From positions 1 through 5,457 of the forward strand of contig JAIRVD010000220.1 in assembly GCA_031254075.1 (NCBI GenBank): a stretch of DNA of 5,457 bases. The letters run 5' to 3'. How positions within the stretch are numbered: the stretch's first letter is position 1; the number at the start of each line of letters is the position of its first letter. Below are positions 1-5,457 of the stretch, piece after piece. Below the pieces are notes generated by a model. The model saw only the letters and a list, made by a program, of their open reading frames with translations. It made no database searches and was not told where the DNA came from. This DNA is from Clostridiales bacterium (GTDB taxonomy: Bacteria > Bacillota > Clostridia > Lachnospirales > WQUN01). A program made the translations under genes and the position numbers.

Positions 1-28
1 TTCGAAGGTTCAAATCCTTCTCCTCCCA
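1..28 (+). tRNA. 3' end of a tRNA gene (partial, possibly tRNA-Tyr)
   Basis: Only the T-arm and the 3' acceptor strand are inside the window. The T-stem GAAGG (4-8) pairs with CCTTC (16-20) around the loop TTCAAAT (9-15). It is followed by a seven-base acceptor strand TCCTCCC (21-27) and discriminator A (28). No CCA is encoded, since AAA follows, so the end would be added by CCA transferase. The anticodon lies outside the window, so the identity cannot be read. The TTCGAAGGTTC..CCTTC pattern and an acceptor rich in CCTCC resemble clostridial tRNA-Tyr as I remember it, but this is a weak guess. Confidence 0.8.
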
Positions 29-43
29 AAAATAAAAAAAGAG

Positions 44-69
44 ACGGCGCGTTAAATGCGCCGTTTTTG
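44..69 (+). terminator. Intrinsic terminator after the tRNA
   Basis: A perfect 7-bp GC-rich stem, ACGGCGC (44-50) with GCGCCGT (58-64), encloses the loop GTTAAAT and runs into a T-tract (64-68). An A-rich stretch lies upstream. The position 15 bases after the tRNA end fits termination of the tRNA transcript. The next gene starts only 25 bases later. Confidence 0.85.
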
Positions 70-81
70 TTAAATTTTTTC

Positions 82-87
82 AGGAGG
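82..87 (+). promoter_or_regulatory. Strong ribosome binding site for the HD-domain gene
   Basis: AGGAGG lies 6 bases before the ATG at 94. This consensus Shine-Dalgarno decides the start: the same frame is open upstream to a TTG at 67, but that start would place this site inside the coding region and overlap the tRNA terminator. Confidence 0.85.
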
Positions 88-93
88 GAAATC

Positions 94-651
94 ATGTTAA
101 GTTTGGCGCAAGCGGAAGCGATTTTTAAAAAGTATAACAGTGAAGCGTTTCATATTCAGCACGCGGAAACGGTTTCAGGGGTGTTGGGTTATTATGCGAA
201 GAAGCACGACCCCGAGCGCGAGGAATTTTGGCGTGTTGTGGGAATGCTTCACGATGTGGATTTTGAAAAATATCCGGAGGAGCATTGTGTAAAGGGAATA
301 GAAATCCTGGAAGCCGAAGGCGTTCCTTCGGAAATTGTAAGCGCGGCATTAAGTCACGGCTGGGGCATGACCGGTTCGCCGTATGAGCCTCATCATATAA
401 TGGAAAAAATTCTTTACGCTGTGGATGAATTGACGGGGCTTATTTGGGCGGCGGCGTTGATGCGCCCGAGCAAAAGCACGCTTGACATGGAGCTTTCGAG
501 TGTGAAAAAGAAATTCAAGGATAAAAAATTTGCGGCGGGCTGTTCGCGCGATGTGATAGCAAAAGGTGCTGAGATGCTCGGCGGTACTTTGGACGAATTA
601 ATTGAAGAAACAATTTTTGCGATGCGAGAGGTTGAAAAAAATGCAAAATAA
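94..651 (+). CDS. HD-domain protein (predicted metal-dependent phosphohydrolase)
   Basis: This 185-residue protein carries the H...HD...H...D signature of the HD superfamily: His23, His53-Asp54 in the segment GMLHDVD, His88 in SHGWG, and Asp111 in AVDELTG. Known HD proteins use these residues to bind divalent metals and hydrolyse phosphate esters, often of nucleotides. The second half (about 123-170: RPSKS, then KKKFKDKKFAAG and a C-terminal DELIEETI helix) matches, from memory, a conserved clostridial HD family whose substrate I do not know. There is no signal peptide or membrane segment, so it is probably cytosolic. It is the first gene of the operon and its last 11 bases overlap the start of tyrS. 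The family call is secure; the reaction is not. Confidence 0.88.
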   Translation: MLSLAQAEAIFKKYNSEAFHIQHAETVSGVLGYYAKKHDPEREEFWRVVGMLHDVDFEKYPEEHCVKGIEILEAEGVPSEIVSAALSHGWGMTGSPYEPHHIMEKILYAVDELTGLIWAAALMRPSKSTLDMELSSVKKKFKDKKFAAGCSRDVIAKGAEMLGGTLDELIEETIFAMREVEKNAK

Positions 652-1867
652 TGCATACGATGTTTTAAAAGAGCGCGGATTTATTTCGCAATGCACGCAC
701 GAAGACGAGTTGCGCGAATTGATGGGCAAGGAGAAGTTGACGTTTTACATGGGTTATGACCCAACCGCCAACAGCTTAACAGCGGGACATTTGTTAACGC
801 TGATGGCGCACTCGCATATGCAAAAAGCAGGACATCGTTTAATTACGCTGATGGGAACGGGTACGGGAATGATTGGCGACCCAAGCGACCGCGACGATAT
901 GCGGACGGTAAAATCCCGTGATGAAGTCGCGCATAATATCGCCTGTTTCAAAAAGCAATTTGCGCGTTTCGTGGAATACGGCGACGGCAAAGCAATTATG
1001 GAAGAAAATGATTGGCTGTTGGATTTGCAGCTTATTTCTTTCATGCGCGATTACGGCGTTCATTTTTCCGTAAATAAAATGCTTGCTGCGGAATGCTATA
1101 AATCCCGATTAGAAGGCGGTTTAACCGCATTCGAATTCACATATATGTTAATGCAGGCTTATGATTTCGTGGAATTATACCGTCGTTACGGCTGCAAGCT
1201 GCAACTCGGCGGAAGCGACCAATGGTCAAATGTAATCGCCGGCGTCGAGCTTCTGCGTAAAACCGAAGGCGTTCAAGCATATGGCTTAACGGTTAATCTT
1301 CTGACCACCGGAGCCGGTCAAAAAATGGGCAAGACGGCAGGAAACGCTGTTTGGCTTGATGCCGAAAAGACTTCGCCTTACGATTTCTACCAATATTGGC
1401 GCAATGTTGACGACAGCATTGTAATTTCAAATTTAAAACTTCTGACCTTCCTTCCGATGGAAGAAATACACGAAATGCAAAAATGGCAGGGTGCGGATTT
1501 AAATCGCGCGAAGGAAATTCTTGCATATGAAATCACGAAAATTGTTCACGGAGCGGATGAGGCGGAAAAAGCGCAAACCAGTGCGAAGGCGTTATTCGCG
1601 GGCGGCGGCGATATGGATTCGATGCCGACAACAGAAATTTCTCGCGAGCAACTCGGCGGCGGCATGAATATGCTTAGTTTTCTTGAATTGCTTAAACTTA
1701 TTCCGTCACGCGGGGAAGGCCGCCGTCTAATCGCGCAAGGCGGCATAAAACTTAATGACGAAAAAATCGACAATCATGACTATACAGTTGAAGAAAAAGA
1801 TTTTATCGACGGCTTCGCGCTTGTTCAGAAAGGTAAAAAAATATTTCATCGCGGAAAATTAACATGA
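641..1867 (+). CDS. tyrS: Tyrosyl-tRNA synthetase (TyrRS)
   Basis: A 408-residue class I aminoacyl-tRNA synthetase that activates tyrosine with ATP and charges tRNA-Tyr in the cytosol. The Rossmann catalytic domain shows YMGYDPTANSLTAGHL (36-51, the HIGH region), MIGDPSDRDDMR (77-88), the tyrosine-binding QAYD (172-175), LGGSDQWSN (189-197) and the KMSKS-type loop KMGKT (228-232). A C-terminal S4 RNA-binding domain covers about 345-405 (SRGEGRRLIAQGGIKLN). The length is normal for bacterial TyrS. The ATG at 641 is preceded by GAGAGG (626-631) at a good distance; an in-frame start at 602 would extend the protein by 13 unneeded residues. The first His of HIGH is Thr47 here. The gene overlaps the HD gene by 11 bases and engB by 4 (ATGA). 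No T-box leader precedes it. Confidence 0.97.
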   Translation: MQNNAYDVLKERGFISQCTHEDELRELMGKEKLTFYMGYDPTANSLTAGHLLTLMAHSHMQKAGHRLITLMGTGTGMIGDPSDRDDMRTVKSRDEVAHNIACFKKQFARFVEYGDGKAIMEENDWLLDLQLISFMRDYGVHFSVNKMLAAECYKSRLEGGLTAFEFTYMLMQAYDFVELYRRYGCKLQLGGSDQWSNVIAGVELLRKTEGVQAYGLTVNLLTTGAGQKMGKTAGNAVWLDAEKTSPYDFYQYWRNVDDSIVISNLKLLTFLPMEEIHEMQKWQGADLNRAKEILAYEITKIVHGADEAEKAQTSAKALFAGGGDMDSMPTTEISREQLGGGMNMLSFLELLKLIPSRGEGRRLIAQGGIKLNDEKIDNHDYTVEEKDFIDGFALVQKGKKIFHRGKLT

Positions 1868-2460
1868 TTATAAATAATACCGACATCGCAATCACCGCCG
1901 TCAGTCCGAAAAATTTTCCATCGGACAGCTTGCCCGAAGTTGCGTTCGTCGGCAAGTCAAATGTAGGGAAATCTTCGCTGATTAACGCAATGCTTGGTCG
2001 AAAACGCTTGGCGCGAACAAGCCGTCAACCCGGAAAAACACGGACAATTAATTTTTTTCACGTAGAAAAAAAAATATATTTCGTAGACCTTCCGGGCTAC
2101 GGCTATGCGCGAGTAAGCAAATCCGAATCGGAGAAATGGGGTGAAATGGTCGAAGGCTACTTAAAAAAACGCCCGCAACTGAAACGAATTTTCCTGTTGC
2201 TCGACATTCGTCACGAGCCGTCCGCGAACGATAAAATGTTATTCGAATGGATTACACATTACAATTTGCCGTTTACAATAGTCGCGACGAAAAGTGACAA
2301 AATTACCCGTGCGCAATTGCAAAAGCATCTCGCGATAATTCGCCGCGCACTCGGCACCGACGAACCGCCGATTCCTTTTTCAAGTGAAACAAAGCAAAAC
2401 CGCGATACATTGTGGTCAATAATTTTAGAGAGTTGTGATTATAATGACGAAAACTTTTGA
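1864..2460 (+). CDS. engB: Ribosome biogenesis GTPase YsxC/EngB
   Basis: A 198-residue TrmE-Era-EngA-EngB-Septin (TEES) family GTPase; B. subtilis YsxC is about the same length and acts in late assembly of the 50S subunit. All G motifs are present: G1 GKSNVGKSS (30-38), G2 region SRQPGKTRTINFF (53-65), G3 DLPGYG (75-80), G4 TKSDK (142-146) and G5 SSETKQ (173-178). DLPGYGYA and SRQPGKT are hallmarks of EngB rather than Era or Der. Its ATG shares the ATGA overlap with the tyrS stop. The sequence before it (CGGAAAA) is a poor Shine-Dalgarno, so translation probably depends on re-initiation by ribosomes leaving tyrS. Confidence 0.97.
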   Translation: MIINNTDIAITAVSPKNFPSDSLPEVAFVGKSNVGKSSLINAMLGRKRLARTSRQPGKTRTINFFHVEKKIYFVDLPGYGYARVSKSESEKWGEMVEGYLKKRPQLKRIFLLLDIRHEPSANDKMLFEWITHYNLPFTIVATKSDKITRAQLQKHLAIIRRALGTDEPPIPFSSETKQNRDTLWSIILESCDYNDENF

Positions 2461-3553
2461 TAATTTAGCACAACGCGGAGTAAATTATTTTCTTGAAACA
2501 ATGCCGTCGTTCCGCGCGGCGGATTCCGCGTTTGCAAGCGAAAAGGAACAGGAAAACGCCTATAATTTCATAAAAAATATTTATAAAAAAATTTATGACG
2601 ACCCGACGATTATCGGTTTTAAAATTTCACCCGACGATTTTATTCCGAATCCGTGGTATCCGAGCAGGGATAAGCCCGGCGTTTACAATGCCGTTCGAAA
2701 TTGCATAAAGAAAATAAATATATTCGTCGAAACGATTTTTAAAGTCATTCTCCTCGGCGAAGCGAACGGCGATAAAATTCTTCTTGCAAACAATTATAAA
2801 ATTTCCGCGCTGATGTTAAGAAAATTCTCCGCTTTCGAAATCGAATCAGAAAAAACGGAAAACGGTATTGTTTTTTCATTTCCGAAAAACACGCTTCACG
2901 GTTTGAAACTGCTTGCGAATATTTCGAACGAACACGCAAAAAACAGCGCGACCGAGTTTCACAATAAAATGAGAACGTCGTTTTTGCTTTTTTCGCACGG
3001 GGCTTTTAATCCCGATTTTATGGCGGAAGTTTTTCGCAATGTGTTTGAAAACAAAGAAGCGTTTGATAAGACTGTTGAATATTTCGAAAACAACGGTTTT
3101 ATCAAAGTTGAAAACAAACATTATCAATCCGGAATCAACGGCGATTTCGCAACATTGGACTATGTAAAATTTTTCGGAAAGCCGAAAGATTACATAGACG
3201 GTGCGTGGAAATCAAATTACATTCTCGGCATCGAGTTTAAATATAACGAATCCGCGCAAATCCCGACGATGATATCTTTGCATATTCCGAATTTACGTAA
3301 GGTTTTCCAAAATGCCGATAAAATGAGCGACGGCGTAAAGGATTTTGTTTCGCGGTACAACAATTGCAACGGTTGCGGTTATTGCAATCAAATGAATAAA
3401 GAAAGACCGATTCGTTTTGTAAAAGTGGGCGAAAAAAATATATGTACGGTTTTCGCGTTCGGATTTACATGGAATCACTTTTTCGGTGATTTATGGTTTC
3501 CGAATGAAATCATTCCGTTAATGGAATTTATACAAACATCGGACATTTTCTAA
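2444..3553 (+). CDS. Uncharacterised protein with a CxxCxxC motif
   Basis: I do not recognise a named family. The product is 369 residues if it starts at ATG 2444. GAGAG (2428-2432) sits 11 bases before that ATG; an in-frame GTG at 2435 would add three residues but lies only 2 bases from the site. It overlaps engB by 17 bases, so it belongs to the same operon. No signal peptide or clear membrane segment is visible. Near the C-terminus Cys308, Cys311 and Cys314 form NCNGCGYCNQ, with another cysteine at 334 (NICTVFAFGF). This spacing could bind zinc or an iron-sulfur cluster, but four ligands are not certain. The C-terminus (334-369) is rich in aromatic residues. From memory, similar C-x2-C-x2-C tails occur in hypothetical proteins of Clostridia. 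The codon pattern resembles the neighbours, so this is a real gene of unknown function. Confidence 0.85.
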   Translation: MTKTFDNLAQRGVNYFLETMPSFRAADSAFASEKEQENAYNFIKNIYKKIYDDPTIIGFKISPDDFIPNPWYPSRDKPGVYNAVRNCIKKINIFVETIFKVILLGEANGDKILLANNYKISALMLRKFSAFEIESEKTENGIVFSFPKNTLHGLKLLANISNEHAKNSATEFHNKMRTSFLLFSHGAFNPDFMAEVFRNVFENKEAFDKTVEYFENNGFIKVENKHYQSGINGDFATLDYVKFFGKPKDYIDGAWKSNYILGIEFKYNESAQIPTMISLHIPNLRKVFQNADKMSDGVKDFVSRYNNCNGCGYCNQMNKERPIRFVKVGEKNICTVFAFGFTWNHFFGDLWFPNEIIPLMEFIQTSDIF

Positions 3554-3561
3554 GAAAATTG

Positions 3562-3590
3562 TTTACTTATGTAAAAATCTTAGCTATAAT
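3562..3590 (+). promoter_or_regulatory. Sigma-A-type promoter for rsmD-coaD
   Basis: A perfect -10 box TATAAT (3585-3590) lies 17 bases downstream of TTTACT (3562-3567), which matches 4 of 6 bases of TTGACA. Transcription should begin near 3597, giving a leader of about 23 bases that keeps the rsmD ribosome site AAAGGTG (3604-3610). The promoter sits in the only gap between the two operons. Confidence 0.75.
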
Positions 3591-3621
3591 CGTACCTTGA
3601 GAGAAAGGTGCGATTTTTTTT
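3588..3621 (+). terminator. Intrinsic terminator of the tyrS operon, overlapping the rsmD promoter and start
   Basis: ATCGTACCTT (3589-3598) pairs with AAGGTGCGAT (3605-3614) as a 10-bp stem with one T-G wobble and the loop GAGAGA. A T-tract follows (3614-3621). It lies 36 bases after the stop of the CxxCxxC gene. Its 5' arm overlaps the -10 box, and its 3' arm is the rsmD ribosome binding site. Confidence 0.7.
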
Positions 3622-4156
3622 GCGTGTAATTTCGGGGAAGGCAAGGCGAACCACACTTGTTTCACCCACGGGTCTTAACACCCGCCCGACCGCTGACAGA
3701 GCCAAGGAAGGGCTTTTTAACATTCTTTCGGAAGAAATTTCCGGCGCGAAATTTTTAGATATTTTCTGCGGAAGCGGCGCAATCGGGATAGAAGCACTGA
3801 GCCGAGGAGCGAGCGAAGTAATTTTTGCAGACAATGCCGCGCCTGCTATCAAGGCTGTGAAAGAAAACTTGCAAAAGACGAAATTAACAGCCGAAATATT
3901 GGAAATGACCGCAGAAAAAGCAATCGAACTCCTGACCGCGCAAAATAGAAAATTCGATATAATTTTTTTAGACCCGCCGTATGGTTCGGAAATTTTGACG
4001 CAAACGATAAAAAAATTACCGCCGCTTCTTTCAGAAAACGGAAAAATTATCGCCGAAACAGAAACAGAAATTTCAATCGAAGGTTTGCAATTAACAGAAA
4101 TCCGCGCATACGGACGCACTAAATTTTTATTTTATAAGACAGGGGCGGCTAAATGA
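3620..4156 (+). CDS. rsmD: 16S rRNA (guanine966-N2)-methyltransferase RsmD
   Basis: A 178-residue S-adenosylmethionine-dependent methyltransferase that modifies G966 of 16S rRNA. The SAM-binding motif is FLDIFCGSGAIGIEALSRGA (45-64), and the catalytic motif DPPY is at 118-121 (FLDPPYGSE). The N-terminal MRVISGKARR and TRPTADRAKEGLFNIL are typical of RsmD and place the start at TTG 3620, with AAAGG (3604-3608) about 11 bases upstream. The alternative in-frame GTG at 3608 would add MRFF and bury the ribosome site in coding sequence. The rare TTG start and the U-run before it suggest modest translation. It overlaps coaD by 4 bases (ATGA), as in many Firmicutes where rsmD and coaD are paired. Confidence 0.95.
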   Translation: MRVISGKARRTTLVSPTGLNTRPTADRAKEGLFNILSEEISGAKFLDIFCGSGAIGIEALSRGASEVIFADNAAPAIKAVKENLQKTKLTAEILEMTAEKAIELLTAQNRKFDIIFLDPPYGSEILTQTIKKLPPLLSENGKIIAETETEISIEGLQLTEIRAYGRTKFLFYKTGAAK

Positions 4157-4647
4157 CAATAATTTATCCCGGCAGCTTCGACCCTGTTACGGCGGGGCAT
4201 ATAGATATTGCGTGCCGTGCCGCAAAGTTAGCAAATCGTGTAGTTGTAGCGGTTCTGGATAATCCGAATAAAAAAACTCTTTTCACCGCAGACGAAAGAA
4301 TTTCTTTTTTGGCGGAGGCACTTTCTTCAATTAATAATATCGAAATAGATTCTTTTTCCGGATTGCTTGTCGAATTCGTTATGAAAAAAAATGCCGACGC
4401 AATTCTTCGCGGCGTCAGAAATTCCGAAGATTTTCTTCATGAAACGAAATACGCGGTCAACATTCGCGAGTACAAACAAATCGAAACAATTTTTCTTCCG
4501 GCAACGCCCGCGCTCTCTTATGTTTCAAGCACGATAATAAAAGAAGCGGCGGCACATATATATAAAACAGGCAGTGACAATTCATTTGTAAAAAATCTTG
4601 TGCCGGTGTCGGCACAAGAGGCATTACGAAAAAAGTACGAGAGGTGA
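4153..4647 (+). CDS. coaD: Phosphopantetheine adenylyltransferase (PPAT)
   Basis: A 164-residue nucleotidyltransferase that transfers AMP from ATP to 4'-phosphopantetheine, giving dephospho-CoA, the penultimate step of coenzyme A synthesis. The signature YPGSFDPVTAGHIDI (5-19) holds the T/HxGH nucleotide-binding motif (TAGH, 13-16; TNGH in most relatives). RGVRNSEDF (86-94) matches the conserved RGLR substrate region, and YVSSTIIKE (123-131) matches the ISSTxVKE ATP-binding motif. The length is usual for bacterial CoaD. AGGGG (4141-4145) precedes the ATG by 7 bases, and the start overlaps the rsmD stop. Confidence 0.97.
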   Translation: MTIIYPGSFDPVTAGHIDIACRAAKLANRVVVAVLDNPNKKTLFTADERISFLAEALSSINNIEIDSFSGLLVEFVMKKNADAILRGVRNSEDFLHETKYAVNIREYKQIETIFLPATPALSYVSSTIIKEAAAHIYKTGSDNSFVKNLVPVSAQEALRKKYER

Positions 4648-4650
4648 CGC

Positions 4651-5151
4651 ATGGACGCGCTATTAGATTATTTAGACGATATAGAAGAGGTGCTGGAGAG
4701 CAGTAAATCCCTGCCCTTTACCAATAAAATTTCCGTTGAAAAGGAACGCGTTTTAGACATTTTAAATGAAATTCGCCTGAACCTGCCCGACGATATTCGT
4801 TCGGCGCAGCGCATTCTCGGCGACCACGACCGTATCGTTGCGGAAGCCGAACGCAAATCGCAAGCAATTCTCGAATCCGCCGAAAACGAAGCGAAAATTC
4901 GCACAAACAATCACGAAATTTTTCGCCGCGCATCTGACCAGGCATCCGAAACCGTCGAGGAGGCAAAACGAAACGCCCGCGACCTTCGCCTAAACGCAAT
5001 GGATTATGCCGATTCCATGCTGAAAGACGCCGAAGACCAGGTCAAGGAATACATGTCAAACATCGAAGAACAACACAAAAAAGTCATGGACTATTTCAAC
5101 CAGCTAATCGACGTAATATACGAAAACCGACAGCAATTACGAGGGCGATAA
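4651..5151 (+). CDS. Conserved coiled-coil protein downstream of coaD
   Basis: A 166-residue, highly charged protein without signal peptide or membrane segment. After an N-terminal acidic helix (MDALLDYLDDIEEVLE) and a short break around Pro22, residues about 29-160 look like long alpha-helix and coiled coil, with heptad-like stretches such as AEAERKSQAILESAENEAK (64-82). Such sequence is often labelled as ATPase subunit B/H-like or DivIVA-like because of coiled-coil resemblance, which proves nothing about function. From memory, a closely similar protein follows coaD in many Clostridia, so the linkage is likely conserved. AGAGGTGA (4640-4647) lies just before the ATG, and only 3 bases separate it from coaD. 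The function is unknown; a scaffold or envelope-associated role is a guess. Confidence 0.88.
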   Translation: MDALLDYLDDIEEVLESSKSLPFTNKISVEKERVLDILNEIRLNLPDDIRSAQRILGDHDRIVAEAERKSQAILESAENEAKIRTNNHEIFRRASDQASETVEEAKRNARDLRLNAMDYADSMLKDAEDQVKEYMSNIEEQHKKVMDYFNQLIDVIYENRQQLRGR

Positions 5152-5163
5152 CGCCCTTTTTTT
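5142..5163 (+). terminator. Intrinsic terminator of the rsmD-coaD operon
   Basis: AGGGCG (5142-5147) pairs with CGCCCT (5152-5157) around the four-base loop ATAA, followed by seven T (5157-5163). The 5' arm encodes the last codons of the coiled-coil gene, and its stop codon TAA (5149-5151) lies in the loop. Confidence 0.88.
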
Positions 5164-5216
5164 GTTTTAAATCGAGACAACCCGAGACGCGCAATATTAT
5201 TGGCAGTGAGGGAGTA

Positions 5217-5363
5217 ATGCTTTCTGAAGTTGATATAGGAATCGGAAATTCATATGTAACTCGAATTTATATGTGGGAAGGAAACGGCTTCGGCGGTTCT
5301 AATGCAAACGTTACATTTCAAGGCGGGCGAGTCGTTGGAAAAGCCCAAATCGGACTTAGATAA
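5217..5363 (+). pseudogene. Fragment resembling an SmpA/BamE-like small lipoprotein core
   Basis: An ATG-started frame of 48 codons, preceded closely by GAGGGAG (5208-5214). Reading the same frame from 5211 gives GVMLSEVDIGIG, which fits the spacing G-M-x-x-x-E-V-x-x-x-L-G seen at the start of SmpA/OmlA (BamE-like) domains. It ends with WEGNGFGGSNANVTF and GGRVVGKAQIGL, like the closing strand pattern of such domains (VTFxxGRVV). No signal peptide or lipobox precedes it: the frame upstream runs back through the terminator without a plausible start. A TATTAT (5195-5200) 17 bases after TCGAGA (5172-5177) could be a weak promoter, but it would leave almost no leader. I therefore read it as a decayed gene remnant; a genuine small protein is the alternative. 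The family resemblance is by eye only. Confidence 0.4.
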
Positions 5364-5457
5364 ATTCAAGCAGACTAAAAATCTTCGCAATAAAGCGAAC
5401 CAAATTCTTTCAATAACACAGTCAACAAAATTATGGTGTATTTTTGCTGAATCACTC
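5364..5457. other. Unassigned sequence at the window end
   Basis: AT-rich sequence in which I can support no gene or site. One + frame and one - frame stay open to the edge, but neither has a convincing start, ribosome site or family motif. A small 5-bp hairpin, TTCGC (5384-5388) with GCGAA (5395-5399), lacks a T-tract. Confidence 0.5.

Noticed and set aside
67..93. TTG at 67 as the HD gene start
   Set aside because: It falls in the T-tract of the tRNA terminator and has no ribosome site, whereas ATG 94 has a consensus AGGAGG.
3608..3619. GTG at 3608 as the rsmD start
   Set aside because: It would place the ribosome site inside the gene and add MRFF before the usual RsmD N-terminus; TTG 3620 fits the family better.
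3580..4119. Long - strand open frame of 179 codons opposite rsmD
   Set aside because: It mirrors rsmD almost entirely, is Ser/Ile/Phe-rich as expected for an antisense shadow, and rsmD has clear catalytic motifs.
4668..4999. Two - strand frames opposite the coiled-coil gene
   Set aside because: Shadow frames of a helical, Glu/Arg-rich gene, with no ribosome sites or family features.
5384..5399. Small hairpin TTCGC/GCGAA after the fragment
   Set aside because: Only five pairs and no T-tract, so not a credible terminator.
5250..5456. A - strand frame of about 68 codons open to the window edge
   Set aside because: It lies opposite the lipoprotein-like frame, has no visible start or motif, and this length can arise by chance.
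5302..5457. A + strand frame open from 5260 to the window edge, with an ATG at 5302
   Set aside because: It has no ribosome site, overlaps the better-supported lipoprotein-like frame, and shows no recognisable motif. It cannot be judged without sequence beyond 5457.

Overview
The window looks like a chromosomal housekeeping region of a fairly AT-rich bacterium, most likely a Firmicute (Bacillota) of clostridial or Negativicutes type. The reasons are purine-rich Shine-Dalgarno sites, U-tract hairpin terminators, a Clostridia-style HD protein, and the order rsmD - coaD - coiled-coil protein, which from memory recurs in clostridial genomes. The lineage is an inference from gene content, not proven.

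Layout: the 3' end of a tRNA gene (1-28) is followed at once by a strong intrinsic terminator (44-69). A tightly packed + strand operon then runs from 94 to 3553: an HD-domain protein, tyrS (tyrosyl-tRNA synthetase), engB/ysxC (ribosome-assembly GTPase) and an unrecognised 369-residue protein with a CxxCxxC motif. Each gene overlaps the next (11, 4 and 17 nt), which suggests translational coupling. No promoter for this operon is visible inside the window.

The first operon ends at a hairpin plus U-tract (3588-3621) that is physically interleaved with a good sigma-A-type promoter (TTTACT-17-TATAAT) for a second operon. That operon holds rsmD (16S rRNA m2G966 methyltransferase, TTG start), coaD (phosphopantetheine adenylyltransferase) and a conserved coiled-coil protein. 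It closes with an intrinsic terminator (5142-5163) that contains the last codons and the stop codon of its final gene.

The last 306 bases (5152-5457) hold no full-length gene. They contain a short frame that resembles the core of an SmpA/BamE-like small lipoprotein without its signal peptide, probably a gene remnant, followed by sequence in which I see nothing reliable.

Together the genes serve translation (aminoacylation, large-subunit assembly, 16S rRNA modification) and CoA synthesis. I saw no CRISPR array, transposase, phage gene or defence system, and no strong case for a new multi-gene system. The points most worth checking are the promoter/terminator/RBS overlap, the uncharacterised CxxCxxC protein and the lipoprotein-like fragment.
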